DNA of 57,265 nucleotides from the NCBI GenBank assembly GCA_016282495.1, contig JAEEKR010000014.1:1-57265 (forward strand), in the 5' to 3' direction. The stretch is from Candidatus Saccharimonadota bacterium. Its GTDB lineage: Bacteria > Patescibacteriota > Saccharimonadia > Saccharimonadales > Saccharimonadaceae. Under the pieces are notes generated by a model, which ran no database searches, was not told where the DNA came from, and saw only the letters and a program-made list of their open reading frames with translations. Made by a program: the position numbers and the translations under genes. Positions 1 to 9,109 of the stretch are shown here, piece after piece. How positions within the stretch are numbered: the first letter of the stretch is position 1; every line of letters starts with the position of its first letter.

Positions 1-1
1 A

Positions 2-250
2 AATAATAATAAACTTAACAAAGAACCAGTAGAAGTGATTGCACTTTTCGGCTACAAAATGACCCCGTGTCAGCCGCTGACTTTTAGAAGGCGCTATGGG
101 AATGAAGTCGAGGTGACTGAGTTGCTTAGCTCTCGCATTAAATTTGCGGGCCAGGTCACTTATCACATCTTTGATGTACTGGTTGGGCAGAAAAAATATC
201 AGCTCGAGTTCAACTCGGTTGATCTTTCGTGGCATGCCACAGCTGCTTAG
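2..250 (+). CDS. Hypothetical protein, 5' end probably outside window
   Basis: Frame is open from the window edge (NNNKLNKEPVEV...) to TAG at 250; listed ORF begins at an internal GTG (35). Confidence 0.5.
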   Translation, partial: NNNKLNKEPVEVIALFGYKMTPCQPLTFRRRYGNEVEVTELLSSRIKFAGQVTYHIFDVLVGQKKYQLEFNSVDLSWHATAA

Positions 251-264
251 TTAGTTTAAAAGTC

Positions 265-291
265 CCCCTGCGTTCTACAGGGGTGATTTTT
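265..291 (+). terminator. Rho-independent terminator after first ORF
   Basis: CCCCTG-cgttcta-CAGGGG stem (265-270/278-283) followed by TGATTTTTA. Confidence 0.65.
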
Positions 292-326
292 ATATTAGGC
301 GCGCTCTAAACTTCCGAAAAAATGGT
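279..326 (+). repeat. Direct repeat copy R1 (AGGGGTGATTTTTATATTAGGCGCGCTCTAAACTTCCGAAAAAATGGT)
   Basis: About 44/48 identical to R2 at 1877-1923. Confidence 0.85.
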
Positions 327-343
327 TATGATATAATGAGAAC

Positions 344-1189
344 ATGGAAGAAAATGATACAACCAACAACCAAGGTAAAATTCTTAATGTGAAAACTTCG
401 AATATTTCGATTGTAAAAAAGTTTTTATTGTGTGCTACGATAATATGCTTATCTTTAAGCGCGCTAATAGGCATTTTTATTATTTTACTCAATCCGAGAG
501 ATATTAGTGTTTATAGGATTATCGGAACAACTACAATTTTTGGCATTCTTGCGCTTATTACGACAAATAATGTATTTCGACTAGAAAGTGGCAGTGCGGC
601 GATTAGAAAGATGTCTATTGCTGCTATTATTTCTAATCTTTGTTGGGCAATAATATTATTATGTTTGGTTTGGGGCGTTTTTGATTTTATGTACGAAAAA
701 TGTGATTATGTATCATCTTGTCTGCAGGATTATTTTAATTTCATGAAAGTCATACTCAAAATTTTGTCAATTTCGATTACTACTTCAATTAGTTTTTCGA
801 TTATTACGAATTTTCTAAGCTTTAGAAGGTATGTTAGTGCAATTAATATTTTGAGTATTACTGGTATTATATGCACTGCTATTATTGCTTTTCGATCGGT
901 TGTCACTACGTTATCTGATAAATATGATTTATTGTTTACAGCAGATGTCGCTTGGCGCTTTTATGCGATTTTGTTGATTATTCTAGTATTTTGTCTTGTC
1001 GTAGCTGCTGTACTTTCTAAAGTTCAGGGCAACAAAGAGAAAGAGAAAAAATTGCAGGAGAGTTTGAACGAAAATAAAACTAATGAAGCCGAGCTTAGGG
1101 CTCGTCTTGAAAAAGAGATTCGTGCCGAAATCGCTGAAGAGCAAAAAAATAACACCAATCCTGAGCAGGATAGTAGCGCAAATAGTTGA
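344..1189 (+). CDS. Multi-pass membrane protein of unknown function with charged C-terminal tail
   Basis: Several hydrophobic segments; TGATATAAT 6 nt upstream of ATG. Confidence 0.75.
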   Translation: MEENDTTNNQGKILNVKTSNISIVKKFLLCATIICLSLSALIGIFIILLNPRDISVYRIIGTTTIFGILALITTNNVFRLESGSAAIRKMSIAAIISNLCWAIILLCLVWGVFDFMYEKCDYVSSCLQDYFNFMKVILKILSISITTSISFSIITNFLSFRRYVSAINILSITGIICTAIIAFRSVVTTLSDKYDLLFTADVAWRFYAILLIILVFCLVVAAVLSKVQGNKEKEKKLQESLNENKTNEAELRARLEKEIRAEIAEEQKNNTNPEQDSSANS

Positions 1190-1197
1190 AAAATAGA

Positions 1198-1869
1198 ATG
1201 ACGAAAATGGTTGAATCGAAAGCTTGGAACTGGGATATCGTAAAAGGGGAACACGAAAAATATTGGCAAGAACCAGCGGTGGAATCTTATTATCTTATCA
1301 ACAGATGGCTTTCCCAGAACAAGAGTGATTTTTTGGATCTAGGTTGTGGGCTCGGGAGACACACAATCCAATTCGCGAAAGCTGGCTTTTCTACTTCAGG
1401 ATTTGATTTAAGTGAAACTTCAATCAAAAAAACGAAAGAATATGCCAAGGAATCTGGTGTTCAGGTTGATTTAAAAGTGGGTGATATGCTAGATCTTCCC
1501 TATTCTGATAAGAGTTTTGATTGTATTTATTGCCGCAATGTGATTTCCCATACGGATACTGCCGGAATGAAAAGAATTGTTTCTGAGCTTAAAAGAGTAT
1601 TAAAGAAAGACGGCGAGTGCTATTTAACTTTAGGTTCAAAACAAACTTGGGGATTTCAGCAAAATTGGCCGGTAGTAGATGACAATACTAAAATCCGTGT
1701 TGAGGATGGACCAGAAAACGGCATTCCGCATTTTTATGCTGACTATGATTTAATTTTGGAACTATTCAATGATTTTGAAATTGTTAATATTTTTCATATT
1801 GAAGATTTCTATACTAAAAACGATAAAACATTTAGCTCTTTTCACTACCATATTCTAATCCGAAAATAG
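1198..1869 (+). CDS. Class I SAM-dependent methyltransferase
   Basis: FLDLGCGLGRHTIQFAKAGF motif I and GDMLDLPYSDKSFDCIYCRNVISH; ORF track starts at TTG 1186, ATG at 1198. Confidence 0.85.
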   Translation: MTKMVESKAWNWDIVKGEHEKYWQEPAVESYYLINRWLSQNKSDFLDLGCGLGRHTIQFAKAGFSTSGFDLSETSIKKTKEYAKESGVQVDLKVGDMLDLPYSDKSFDCIYCRNVISHTDTAGMKRIVSELKRVLKKDGECYLTLGSKQTWGFQQNWPVVDDNTKIRVEDGPENGIPHFYADYDLILELFNDFEIVNIFHIEDFYTKNDKTFSSFHYHILIRK

Positions 1870-1876
1870 ATTTTAT

Positions 1877-1923
1877 AGGGGTGTTTTTTATATCAGGCGC
1901 GCTCTAAATTTCCGAAAAATGGT
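1877..1923 (+). repeat. Direct repeat copy R2
   Basis: AGGGGTGTTTTTTATATCAGGCGCGCTCTAAATTTCCGAAAAATGGT; see R1. Confidence 0.85.
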
Positions 1924-2045
1924 GGGGCTCAATTAACCAGGTTTTAACAGTATATAAAGAAGATGTCCATGAAAGGTTAGTTGATATTTGTAGATTCGAT
2001 GTTATATTATAATTAATTACAAATAATAACGGCAGAAAACCAAAG

Positions 2046-3104
2046 ATGCAGAACGAAGTCAGAACTTGTAATAAATGCGGAAAGACTAAACCGTTAGATG
2101 AATTTGTCTTTGAAAAAAGATCTGGTAATTATCTTAATTCTTGTTTAGAGTGTCATAGGCAATACCACAAAGAATATTATGAGCGTTTGAAGGCTAAAAA
2201 TGCCAACAAAACAGTTTCCATTGACCCGAATAAGACTAAAAAATGCATTAAGTGCGGAATGGAAAAACCGCTAACCGAGTTTGGAATTGATAAAGCGAAC
2301 GCCAAGATAGTTAATACATGTAAAGCATGCAAAGCACTCGCAGCGAAACAGCATTATATTGGGAACAAAGATAAAATACTTGCTTATGCCCAAGAATATA
2401 GGGAGATTAATAAGGAGAAAATAAATGAATACCAGGCTAATTATCGGCTAGAGAATGCGGAGCAACGCAGAGAATACAGTAGACAATACAATAAGGATCA
2501 TCAAGCCGAGATTAGCATTAAACGCAAAACTTATAGACGAGAACATCGAGATGAGTTTAGAGAGCGCGATAAAGAGTATGCTCGCACCCATAAAGAGCAA
2601 ATAGCAAAGCGTTATAAAGAGTGGGCAAAAGACCACTCCGAACAGTTGGCGGAGTACAATAAAAGATACCGAGCCGAGAACGCCGAAATTATTAGTAAAA
2701 AACGCCAAGAATACGATAAGAAAAACCGCCCACGAATTAGAGCCTATATTAAGAATAAACGAGAGACGGACCCACTTTTTAAACTAAGCACACAAGTTAG
2801 AAACCTAATAAACAAATCACTTAAAAATAGAGGCTATGGTAAAGATACCCACACTTACGAAATTTTAGGTTGTGATTATGAAACTCTATTGGAGCACCTA
2901 AAGCAAAGTTGGCTGAATAATTACGGCACAGAATGGGATGGCGAACCCTATCATATAGACCATATCATACCGCTGGCTACGGCTAAAAGCGAGCAAGACG
3001 TAAAAGACCTCTGCTATTATAAGAATTTGCAAATGCTAAAACCAAAAGATAACCTGGTTAAAAACAAGAGCTTAGATTGGCGTCTTGATCCGAAAAACAA
3101 ATAG
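2046..3104 (+). CDS. HNH endonuclease with two N-terminal zinc ribbons and a repetitive charged helical linker
   Basis: CNKCGKTKPLDEF...CLEC, CIKCGMEKPLTEF...CKAC; C-terminal YHIDHIIPLATAKSEQDVKDLCYYKNLQMLKPKDNLVKNKS. Confidence 0.85.
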   Translation: MQNEVRTCNKCGKTKPLDEFVFEKRSGNYLNSCLECHRQYHKEYYERLKAKNANKTVSIDPNKTKKCIKCGMEKPLTEFGIDKANAKIVNTCKACKALAAKQHYIGNKDKILAYAQEYREINKEKINEYQANYRLENAEQRREYSRQYNKDHQAEISIKRKTYRREHRDEFRERDKEYARTHKEQIAKRYKEWAKDHSEQLAEYNKRYRAENAEIISKKRQEYDKKNRPRIRAYIKNKRETDPLFKLSTQVRNLINKSLKNRGYGKDTHTYEILGCDYETLLEHLKQSWLNNYGTEWDGEPYHIDHIIPLATAKSEQDVKDLCYYKNLQMLKPKDNLVKNKSLDWRLDPKNK

Positions 3105-3266
3105 GGTTTATTGTTGGGGATTTAACCGCAAAAATACAGAGTTAAAATGTGGTTTTTGGCGTATTCTTGTCGCAAAAATGGCATAAAAATATCCCTCTAT
3201 TTTTACAAGGGATTTAACAGGCATTTACGAATTACGAAATAGTTGAAAACTATTTTATAACCTGAA

Positions 3267-3343
3267 TGGTGGATCTTACTGGGCTCGAACCAGTGACCTT
3301 ACGAATGTGAATCGTACGCTCTAGCCAACTGAGCTAAAGATCC
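3267..3343 (-). tRNA. tRNA-Val(CAC), CCA encoded
   Basis: Complement folds as GGATCTT TA GCTC..GAGC G TACGA TTCACAT TCGTA AGGTC ACTGG TTCGAGC CCAGT AAGATCC A CCA; anticodon CAC. Confidence 0.93.
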
Positions 3344-3348
3344 AGATG

Positions 3349-3364
3349 TGGTATAATTATACCA
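3349..3364. promoter_or_regulatory. Perfectly palindromic bidirectional -10 region TGGTATAATTATACCA
   Basis: Plus-strand -10 at 3352-3357 (prfA), minus-strand -10 at 3356-3361 (tRNA-Val). Confidence 0.75.
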
Positions 3365-4422
3365 TGAATTTTGAGAAATTAGAGCAAGAGAAAAAAGAGA
3401 TAAATGACTTTTTGGCGAAGCCAGAGGCTTATTCTGACCCTGATTTTGCTAATAAATCACGTAGGCTTTCTGAGATTGAAAATATTTTGGAGCTAAATAA
3501 GAAACTTGAGCAGTTTTCTGCGAGTTTGAGAGAGGCGAAGTCTTTGATGGATGATCCAGAACTTGGCGAAATGGCACGAGAAGATGTTGAAAGTTTGACT
3601 AAGAAAATTGCCGAAACTCAGGCTGAATTAGATGAGTTTTTGATTCCGCGAGATCCAAATGACGATAAGCCGGCAATTCTAGAAATTCGCGCTGGGGCTG
3701 GTGGCGATGAAGCTTCCCTTTTCGCGGGTGAGCTTTATCGTATGTATCTAAAATACGGCGAGAACCACGGGCTTAAAGCCGAGCTGATTTCTAAAAATGA
3801 AAATGAAGCTGGCGGAATGAAAGAAGTGATTGTAAAATTTACGGGTGATAGGCCTTACGGAAAGCTGAAATTCGAAGGCGGGGTGCACCGTGTCCAACGT
3901 GTGCCAGTGACGGAATCGCAAGGAAGAATTCACACTTCGACTGTAACCGTGGCGGCACTTCCTGAGGCAAGCGAAACTGATCTTGAAATTAAACCAGAGG
4001 ATTTGCGCATCGATATTTATCGTTCGGGCGGGCATGGCGGTCAAGGTGTAAACACGACTGACTCCGCTGTTCGCATTACTCATCTCCCAACAGGTTTGGT
4101 TGTGGCGATGCAAGACGAGCGTAGCCAACAGCAAAACCGCGTAAAAGCGATGAATATTTTGAGATCCCGACTTCTCGAAAAGAAGCGTGAAGAAGAAATG
4201 AAAAATGCCAGTGAAGCCAGAAAATCTTTGATTGGCACTGGTGATCGTAGCGAGAAAATCCGCACTTATAATTTTCCGCAAGACCGTATTACTGACCACC
4301 GAATTCACTATTCGCGCTCGAATATTGTCCAAGCGATGGATGGTGATATTGATGATTTGATTGAGGAGCTAGCAAAAAATGAACGTGAGCTCATGGCTGA
4401 CGATAGCCAAAAGAAAGATTGA
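3364..4422 (+). CDS. prfA: Peptide chain release factor 1
   Basis: [49 protein letters not shown] at 3364 preferred over 3346. Confidence 0.97.
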   Translation: MNFEKLEQEKKEINDFLAKPEAYSDPDFANKSRRLSEIENILELNKKLEQFSASLREAKSLMDDPELGEMAREDVESLTKKIAETQAELDEFLIPRDPNDDKPAILEIRAGAGGDEASLFAGELYRMYLKYGENHGLKAELISKNENEAGGMKEVIVKFTGDRPYGKLKFEGGVHRVQRVPVTESQGRIHTSTVTVAALPEASETDLEIKPEDLRIDIYRSGGHGGQGVNTTDSAVRITHLPTGLVVAMQDERSQQQNRVKAMNILRSRLLEKKREEEMKNASEARKSLIGTGDRSEKIRTYNFPQDRITDHRIHYSRSNIVQAMDGDIDDLIEELAKNERELMADDSQKKD

Positions 4423-5170
4423 CGCGCTTGATGCGGAATTGATTCTTTTAAATACTGTTGGCGAAAAAGATCGTTCATTTTTGACGCTTCATGATGATAG
4501 AGAATTAACTGAAGAAGAATTAAAAAAGGCGAACGGATTTTTAGAGAGACGGGCTTCAGGCGAGCCGCTGGCTTATATTCTAGGCTATAAAGAGTTTTAT
4601 GGGAGAGATTTTTTAGTCGCGAAGGGGGCGCGCTCGCTAGTTCCGAGGATAGAGACGGAAAGTATTATTGAGATGGTAAAAGCTTTAAAGCTTGCACCGA
4701 GAAAAATTTTAGACATTGGTACTGGGAGCGGCTGTATCGCAATTACTTTAAAACTAGAAAATGAGGAAGCGGAGGTCCTTGCGAGTGATTATTCGCGAGA
4801 TGTATTAGAACTCGCAAAAGAGAATGCAAAAAAACTAGCCGCGGATGTGAAGTTTATCCAGTCAGATTTGTTAGATAGTATTGACGGTGATTTTGATTTG
4901 ATTGTGGCAAATCTTCCATATGTGGATGAGAATTGGGGTTGGCTAGATAAGGAGGCACTTGCTTTTGAACCTAAAGAGGCGCTGTATGCGGAAGATAGCG
5001 GTCTTTATCTAGTTAAAAAGTTGATTCTTCAGGCAAAAGGACGGACAAACTATTTAATTTTAGAGTCGGATACTTCACAACAGAATGAAATAATTGAATA
5101 CGCAAAAGAATTTGGTTTTAGTTTGACTCAAAAAGATGATTTTATAACAGTTTTTGAGACAAAGCCGTGA
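4379..5170 (+). CDS. prmC: Protein-(glutamine-N5) methyltransferase of release factors
   Basis: [15 protein letters not shown] and NLPYV motif; overlaps prfA 3' end. Confidence 0.95.
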   Translation: MNVSSWLTIAKRKIDALDAELILLNTVGEKDRSFLTLHDDRELTEEELKKANGFLERRASGEPLAYILGYKEFYGRDFLVAKGARSLVPRIETESIIEMVKALKLAPRKILDIGTGSGCIAITLKLENEEAEVLASDYSRDVLELAKENAKKLAADVKFIQSDLLDSIDGDFDLIVANLPYVDENWGWLDKEALAFEPKEALYAEDSGLYLVKKLILQAKGRTNYLILESDTSQQNEIIEYAKEFGFSLTQKDDFITVFETKP

Positions 5171-6349
5171 TTATTCTTGGTATGCTTCTAATGTTACGTT
5201 GATGGCAATTTCTTCCCCGTTCCTTAGGATGGTAAGTTGAACAGTATCACCAACCATATACTCGCCGATAAGCGAGGATAAGGAGCCGGCCTTACCAATA
5301 TTGATGCCACTGATGGCGGTAATAATATCTCCGTCTTTAACGCCGGCTTTTTCAGCTGGTGAACCACTAATGATAGCCGAACTTCTTTTTGAATTGTAAA
5401 CGTATGCGCCAGCGGAAACTGGTAGATTGTTTTCTTTAGCGATATCTGGAGTAATATTGATGTAGCGTATGCCAAGATATGCACGGCTGGTGTCACCGTT
5501 TTTAATAATATTGTTAAGCATACCCTTAATGCTTGAGATTGGTATAGCGAAACCAAGGCCTTGGCCATCTGTGGAAACAGCAGTATTAATACCAATAACT
5601 TCGCCAGCAGCGTTGACAAGAGGACCGCCAGAATTGCCAGAGTTAATAGCTGCATCGGTTTGAATCATATCGACAAGGTCTTCGGATGAGGAGGCACTAC
5701 TATCGGTGGCAGTAATAGAACGTCCAACACCGGATATGATTCCCGATGTGACAGTGTTTTGGAATTGACCAAGAGCATTGCCGATAGCGATGACTTGTTG
5801 GCCTACACTGATTGTTTTAGAATCACCTAGTTTTACGGTTGGGAGGTCTGAAACGCCGTTAATTTTAAGAAAAGCGGCATCATTCAATGGGTCAGTAGCA
5901 ACAACGGTAACGTCGTCGTATGTGGTGCCATCATCTAGGATTACAACGCTGGCGCTTGTTCCTTCGACGACGTGTTTATTGGTCAAAATGTAACCATCTG
6001 AAGTAATAATCATACCCGTACCAGCCGAAGCGTAAGTGGCGTTTTGACCGAAGTAGTCCATAGAATTAGTTTCCGACACGATTGACACGACGCTTGGTGA
6101 AACGGAATTTGCAACATCAGCAATAGAGCCTTCAGTAAAGTTGGCCGAGTTTCCGTCCACTCCGCCATTGGCGACTGTGATTGGGGTGTCAGACTTATTC
6201 ATTTCTATGATAATTAAAGTTAAACTGGCAATTGATATAAATAATGCAAAGACGGCTATAATGCACAGTGGCAGATTTTTGTGCCCGTGTTTTTTCTTCT
6301 CCTCGTGCTTAATAGTTGGTAGAATTTGTTCTACTTTGTTATCTTCCAT
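5171..6349 (-). CDS. HtrA/DegP-like S1C serine protease with PDZ domain, N-terminal membrane anchor
   Basis: GTGMIITSDGYILTNKHVV, TDAAINSGNSGGPLVNAAGEVIGINTA, PDZ SPAEKAGVKDGDIITAISG. Confidence 0.95.
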   Translation of the reverse strand: MEDNKVEQILPTIKHEEKKKHGHKNLPLCIIAVFALFISIASLTLIIIEMNKSDTPITVANGGVDGNSANFTEGSIADVANSVSPSVVSIVSETNSMDYFGQNATYASAGTGMIITSDGYILTNKHVVEGTSASVVILDDGTTYDDVTVVATDPLNDAAFLKINGVSDLPTVKLGDSKTISVGQQVIAIGNALGQFQNTVTSGIISGVGRSITATDSSASSSEDLVDMIQTDAAINSGNSGGPLVNAAGEVIGINTAVSTDGQGLGFAIPISSIKGMLNNIIKNGDTSRAYLGIRYINITPDIAKENNLPVSAGAYVYNSKRSSAIISGSPAEKAGVKDGDIITAISGINIGKAGSLSSLIGEYMVGDTVQLTILRNGEEIAINVTLEAYQE

Positions 6350-6359
6350 CCCACTCCTT

Positions 6360-7163
6360 TTATATATGTGTATTAAACTTTGGATCGCTAAAATTAAGAA
6401 TAATAATCGTGATAATTAAAATACTGAAAATAGTAGGTATCAAAATATCCTCTGCTTTAAGTTCGCCGTCATGTTTTTCTATGGATTTATAGGTGTGGTC
6501 AAAGAAAAAGGCGGCTAGGGTTAGAATGACGGCGGTTTGAGATACGAAGATATTAAGAGGAAAATTGTAAACGATCATCCAATGGTTGCAAAGCCAGGAA
6601 ATTTCAGCAAAAACCAATCCACAAATTAGAGTAATGAATGTGGATTTTTCGTGCTGATTCTGAATGAGAATGTGACGACTTGCACTATAGCCAATAATGA
6701 ATTCTGTAAGGATGATAAAAATTGGATTAGCAGTGGCTAACATCATTGATGCAATGTTTGAACCGATAAAAATAGCAAAAAGAGATTGGATTAAAGTGCC
6801 TGTGGTTGTCTTTAGCGGTTTGATGAATAATAGCCAGGCAATATAGACAATTGAAAGGATTATATAGAACCAAGTTGCGTAATCTGCGCCGATGTTGTTG
6901 ATGTAGTAGTAGTAAGCTGAGAGTACTATACCGATTCCGACGACGAAATCAATTAGACTTGATTGAATGTTGGCGAACCAATAACGAGGTCGTACTGCGA
7001 AAATGCGCCATTTTGAGATTAGTACGAGTAAAATTCCAAAGAGCGGGCTGTTGCTGACATATGTAAGATAGATGGACCCCGCAGCAAGGAGGATATTTAG
7101 AAGAATATGTAAGAATGAACTGAGGGCGTTTCGGCTTTTGCGAATAAAAATAAAATCTGCCAT
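6360..7163 (-). CDS. Multi-pass membrane protein of unknown function
   Basis: Multiple hydrophobic helices; own extended -10. Confidence 0.8.
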   Translation of the reverse strand: MADFIFIRKSRNALSSFLHILLNILLAAGSIYLTYVSNSPLFGILLVLISKWRIFAVRPRYWFANIQSSLIDFVVGIGIVLSAYYYYINNIGADYATWFYIILSIVYIAWLLFIKPLKTTTGTLIQSLFAIFIGSNIASMMLATANPIFIILTEFIIGYSASRHILIQNQHEKSTFITLICGLVFAEISWLCNHWMIVYNFPLNIFVSQTAVILTLAAFFFDHTYKSIEKHDGELKAEDILIPTIFSILIITIIILNFSDPKFNTHI

Positions 7164-7214
7164 ACGTTTGTATTATAGCATAAAAATTACTCGATATGTG
7201 CTATAATATTGGTA

Positions 7215-7859
7215 ATGGAAGAGATACAACCAAAATTTTTTCAGAAACATCCTTTGCTTAAAGATGCATTAAGTTTGGTGATTTTTATCTTTTGTGTGGT
7301 GGCGGGCACTATGTTCCTTAATGCGTTTGTCTTTCGTTCTTATAATGTTGTGGGCGGTAGTATGGAAAATACTCTGCTCCAAGACGATCGCGTGATAGTT
7401 AATCGTTTTGCAGTCAGCTGGTCTCATTTTATAGGCCAAGAATACATACCTGAACGCGGGCAAATCATTGTGTTTGCAAACGGCGCTGCAACTGGCAATC
7501 TGACTTGTGATGCTCCTGATGGTATTCAGGATCAGTATATTATCAAGAGGGTAATTGCTTTTCCAGGTGAACGCGTAGTTGTAAAAGATTCAGTGATGAC
7601 AATTTATAATGAAGAACATCCGGATGGTTTTGTTTATGATGATGAATGGCGTGTAAGCGATGATGATGGTCCGAAGAAAGAAGTGTCGGGTTCGGTTGAT
7701 TTAGTGGTGCCAGAGGGTGAGCTATTTGTCTCTGGCGATAACCGCGAGGGCCTGAATTCTAAAGATTCTAGAAATGGTCTTGGTACTGTGCCTTATTGTA
7801 GAATTGTAGGCCCAGTTGTGGTGCGTATCTTCCCAATTACTCGTTTTAGATTTTTCTAA
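7215..7859 (+). CDS. lepB: Signal peptidase I
   Basis: GGSMENTLLQDDRVIVNRF, YIIKRVIAFPGERV, VSGDNREGLNSKDSRNGLGTV. Confidence 0.95.
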   Translation: MEEIQPKFFQKHPLLKDALSLVIFIFCVVAGTMFLNAFVFRSYNVVGGSMENTLLQDDRVIVNRFAVSWSHFIGQEYIPERGQIIVFANGAATGNLTCDAPDGIQDQYIIKRVIAFPGERVVVKDSVMTIYNEEHPDGFVYDDEWRVSDDDGPKKEVSGSVDLVVPEGELFVSGDNREGLNSKDSRNGLGTVPYCRIVGPVVVRIFPITRFRFF

Positions 7860-8806
7860 TTTTCTTGAGCTAGAATTTCTCGGACTTCTTTGGTGGAGTG
7901 AGTTTCCATAAGTTTGGCTCGAAGGTTTGATGCGCCTGGGAAATTGTTAAGATAAATTTTAAAGAAATGTTTTAGCGGCTCAAAGGAGTGATAGTTCTCT
8001 TCACAGGCTTTATCGAAAAGATTAAGATGGAGGTTTAAAAGCTCCATTAATTCTTCCCTGGTCGAGGTATGATTGGTAAAGCAATATGGATTAGCAAAAA
8101 CGCCACGTCCGATCATGAAACCATCTAAGTCGGGGTATTTTTGGTAGAGTTGTTCAGCTTCTTCACGGGTTTTGATGTCGCCGTTAATAATCAACTTGGT
8201 GTTTGGCGCGATTTCGTTTCTTAGTTTAATTATTTCTGGGATGAGTTCATAGTGGGCTGTAACTTTAGACATTTCTTTTCTAGTGCGAAGGTGTACGGTG
8301 ATGGCAGCGATATCTTGTTTTAAGAGTAGCGTGAGCCAATCTTTGTACTCTTTGAGATAGGTAAATCCGAGCCTAGTTTTAACGGAAACTGGAAGATTTG
8401 TGGCTTCTTTGGCGCGTTTAATACATTCTACGGCGAGCTCTGGAGTTTTGATCATGGCGGCGCCACCACCGGCGCGATTAACATGGCGATCCGGGCAGCC
8501 CATATTTATATCCACTCCTGAGAAACCCATTTTATCAAGCGCGTGCGCAAGTTCCGAAAAATGATCTGGATTTTTGCCCCAAATTTGAGCGATGATAGGG
8601 GGATCTGTAGGGGCTATTTTTAGTCTATCGAGAGCGTCGTGACGTCCTTTTTCAGAGGCAAAGCTAGAAACATTGGTGAACTCAGTATAAAAAAGATCTG
8701 GGCGGCCAGCTTTGGCGATAACTTGGCGAAAAATAGCGTCAGTTACGCCTTCCATTGGGGCGAGGATGAGAAACGGTTTTGGTAGGTTTTCCCAGATGTT
8801 TTGCAT
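7856..8806 (-). CDS. dus: tRNA-dihydrouridine synthase
   Basis: APMEGVTDAIFRQ, DINMGCPDRHVNRAGGGAAMIKTPE, MIGRGVFANPYCF. Confidence 0.93.
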   Translation of the reverse strand: MQNIWENLPKPFLILAPMEGVTDAIFRQVIAKAGRPDLFYTEFTNVSSFASEKGRHDALDRLKIAPTDPPIIAQIWGKNPDHFSELAHALDKMGFSGVDINMGCPDRHVNRAGGGAAMIKTPELAVECIKRAKEATNLPVSVKTRLGFTYLKEYKDWLTLLLKQDIAAITVHLRTRKEMSKVTAHYELIPEIIKLRNEIAPNTKLIINGDIKTREEAEQLYQKYPDLDGFMIGRGVFANPYCFTNHTSTREELMELLNLHLNLFDKACEENYHSFEPLKHFFKIYLNNFPGASNLRAKLMETHSTKEVREILAQEN

Positions 8807-8822
8807 TTTATAATTATAACAT

Positions 8823-8851
8823 AAAAAAGAGGCCCTATAAAGGGGGGCCTC
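8823..8851 (-). terminator. Rho-independent terminator of the small zinc-binding protein gene
   Basis: GAGGCCC(8829-8835)/GGGCCTC(8845-8851) stem with A6 on + (U6 on - transcript). Confidence 0.8.
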
Positions 8852-8857
8852 AGCCCT

Positions 8858-9034
8858 TTACACGACGCCAGCTCCTTTGCAAGTAGGGCAGGCTCTGTTT
8901 GGCTCAAAAAGGCCGCCAGTAATCTGTCCTTTGCCGTTGCAAGTCGGGCAAGGTCGTTTGCTGCTTGCACAGTGGGCTGCTGCCTCCTTTTCGGTAAGGC
9001 AGGGTTTGCCACAGTGCGGGCAAGCATAGGTCAT
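8858..9034 (-). CDS. Small Cys-rich protein with DnaJ-type CxxCxGxG zinc motif
   Basis: MTYACPHCGKPCLTEKEAAAHCASSKRPCPTCNGKGQITGGLFEPNRACPTCKGAGVV; AGAGG SD upstream. Confidence 0.75.
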   Translation of the reverse strand: MTYACPHCGKPCLTEKEAAAHCASSKRPCPTCNGKGQITGGLFEPNRACPTCKGAGVV

Positions 9035-9109
9035 AAGGTTCACCTCTTTTCTATGATGAATTATCAGAAAAAATTGGAGTGTGACAAGATAATACCAGTT
9101 TTTATCATC

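Noticed and set aside
3748-4332. 194-aa minus-strand ORF inside prfA
   Set aside because: Shadow ORF antisense to a highly conserved gene; no domain logic
4626-4652. GGCGCGCTCGCTAGTTCCGAGG resembling the R1/R2 repeat
   Set aside because: Encodes the conserved PrmC segment [12 protein letters not shown]; similarity most likely coincidental
8535-8570. GCGCGTGCGCAAGTTCCGAAAAATGATC resembling the R1/R2 repeat
   Set aside because: Lies inside dus coding sequence and lacks the GCGCGCTC core
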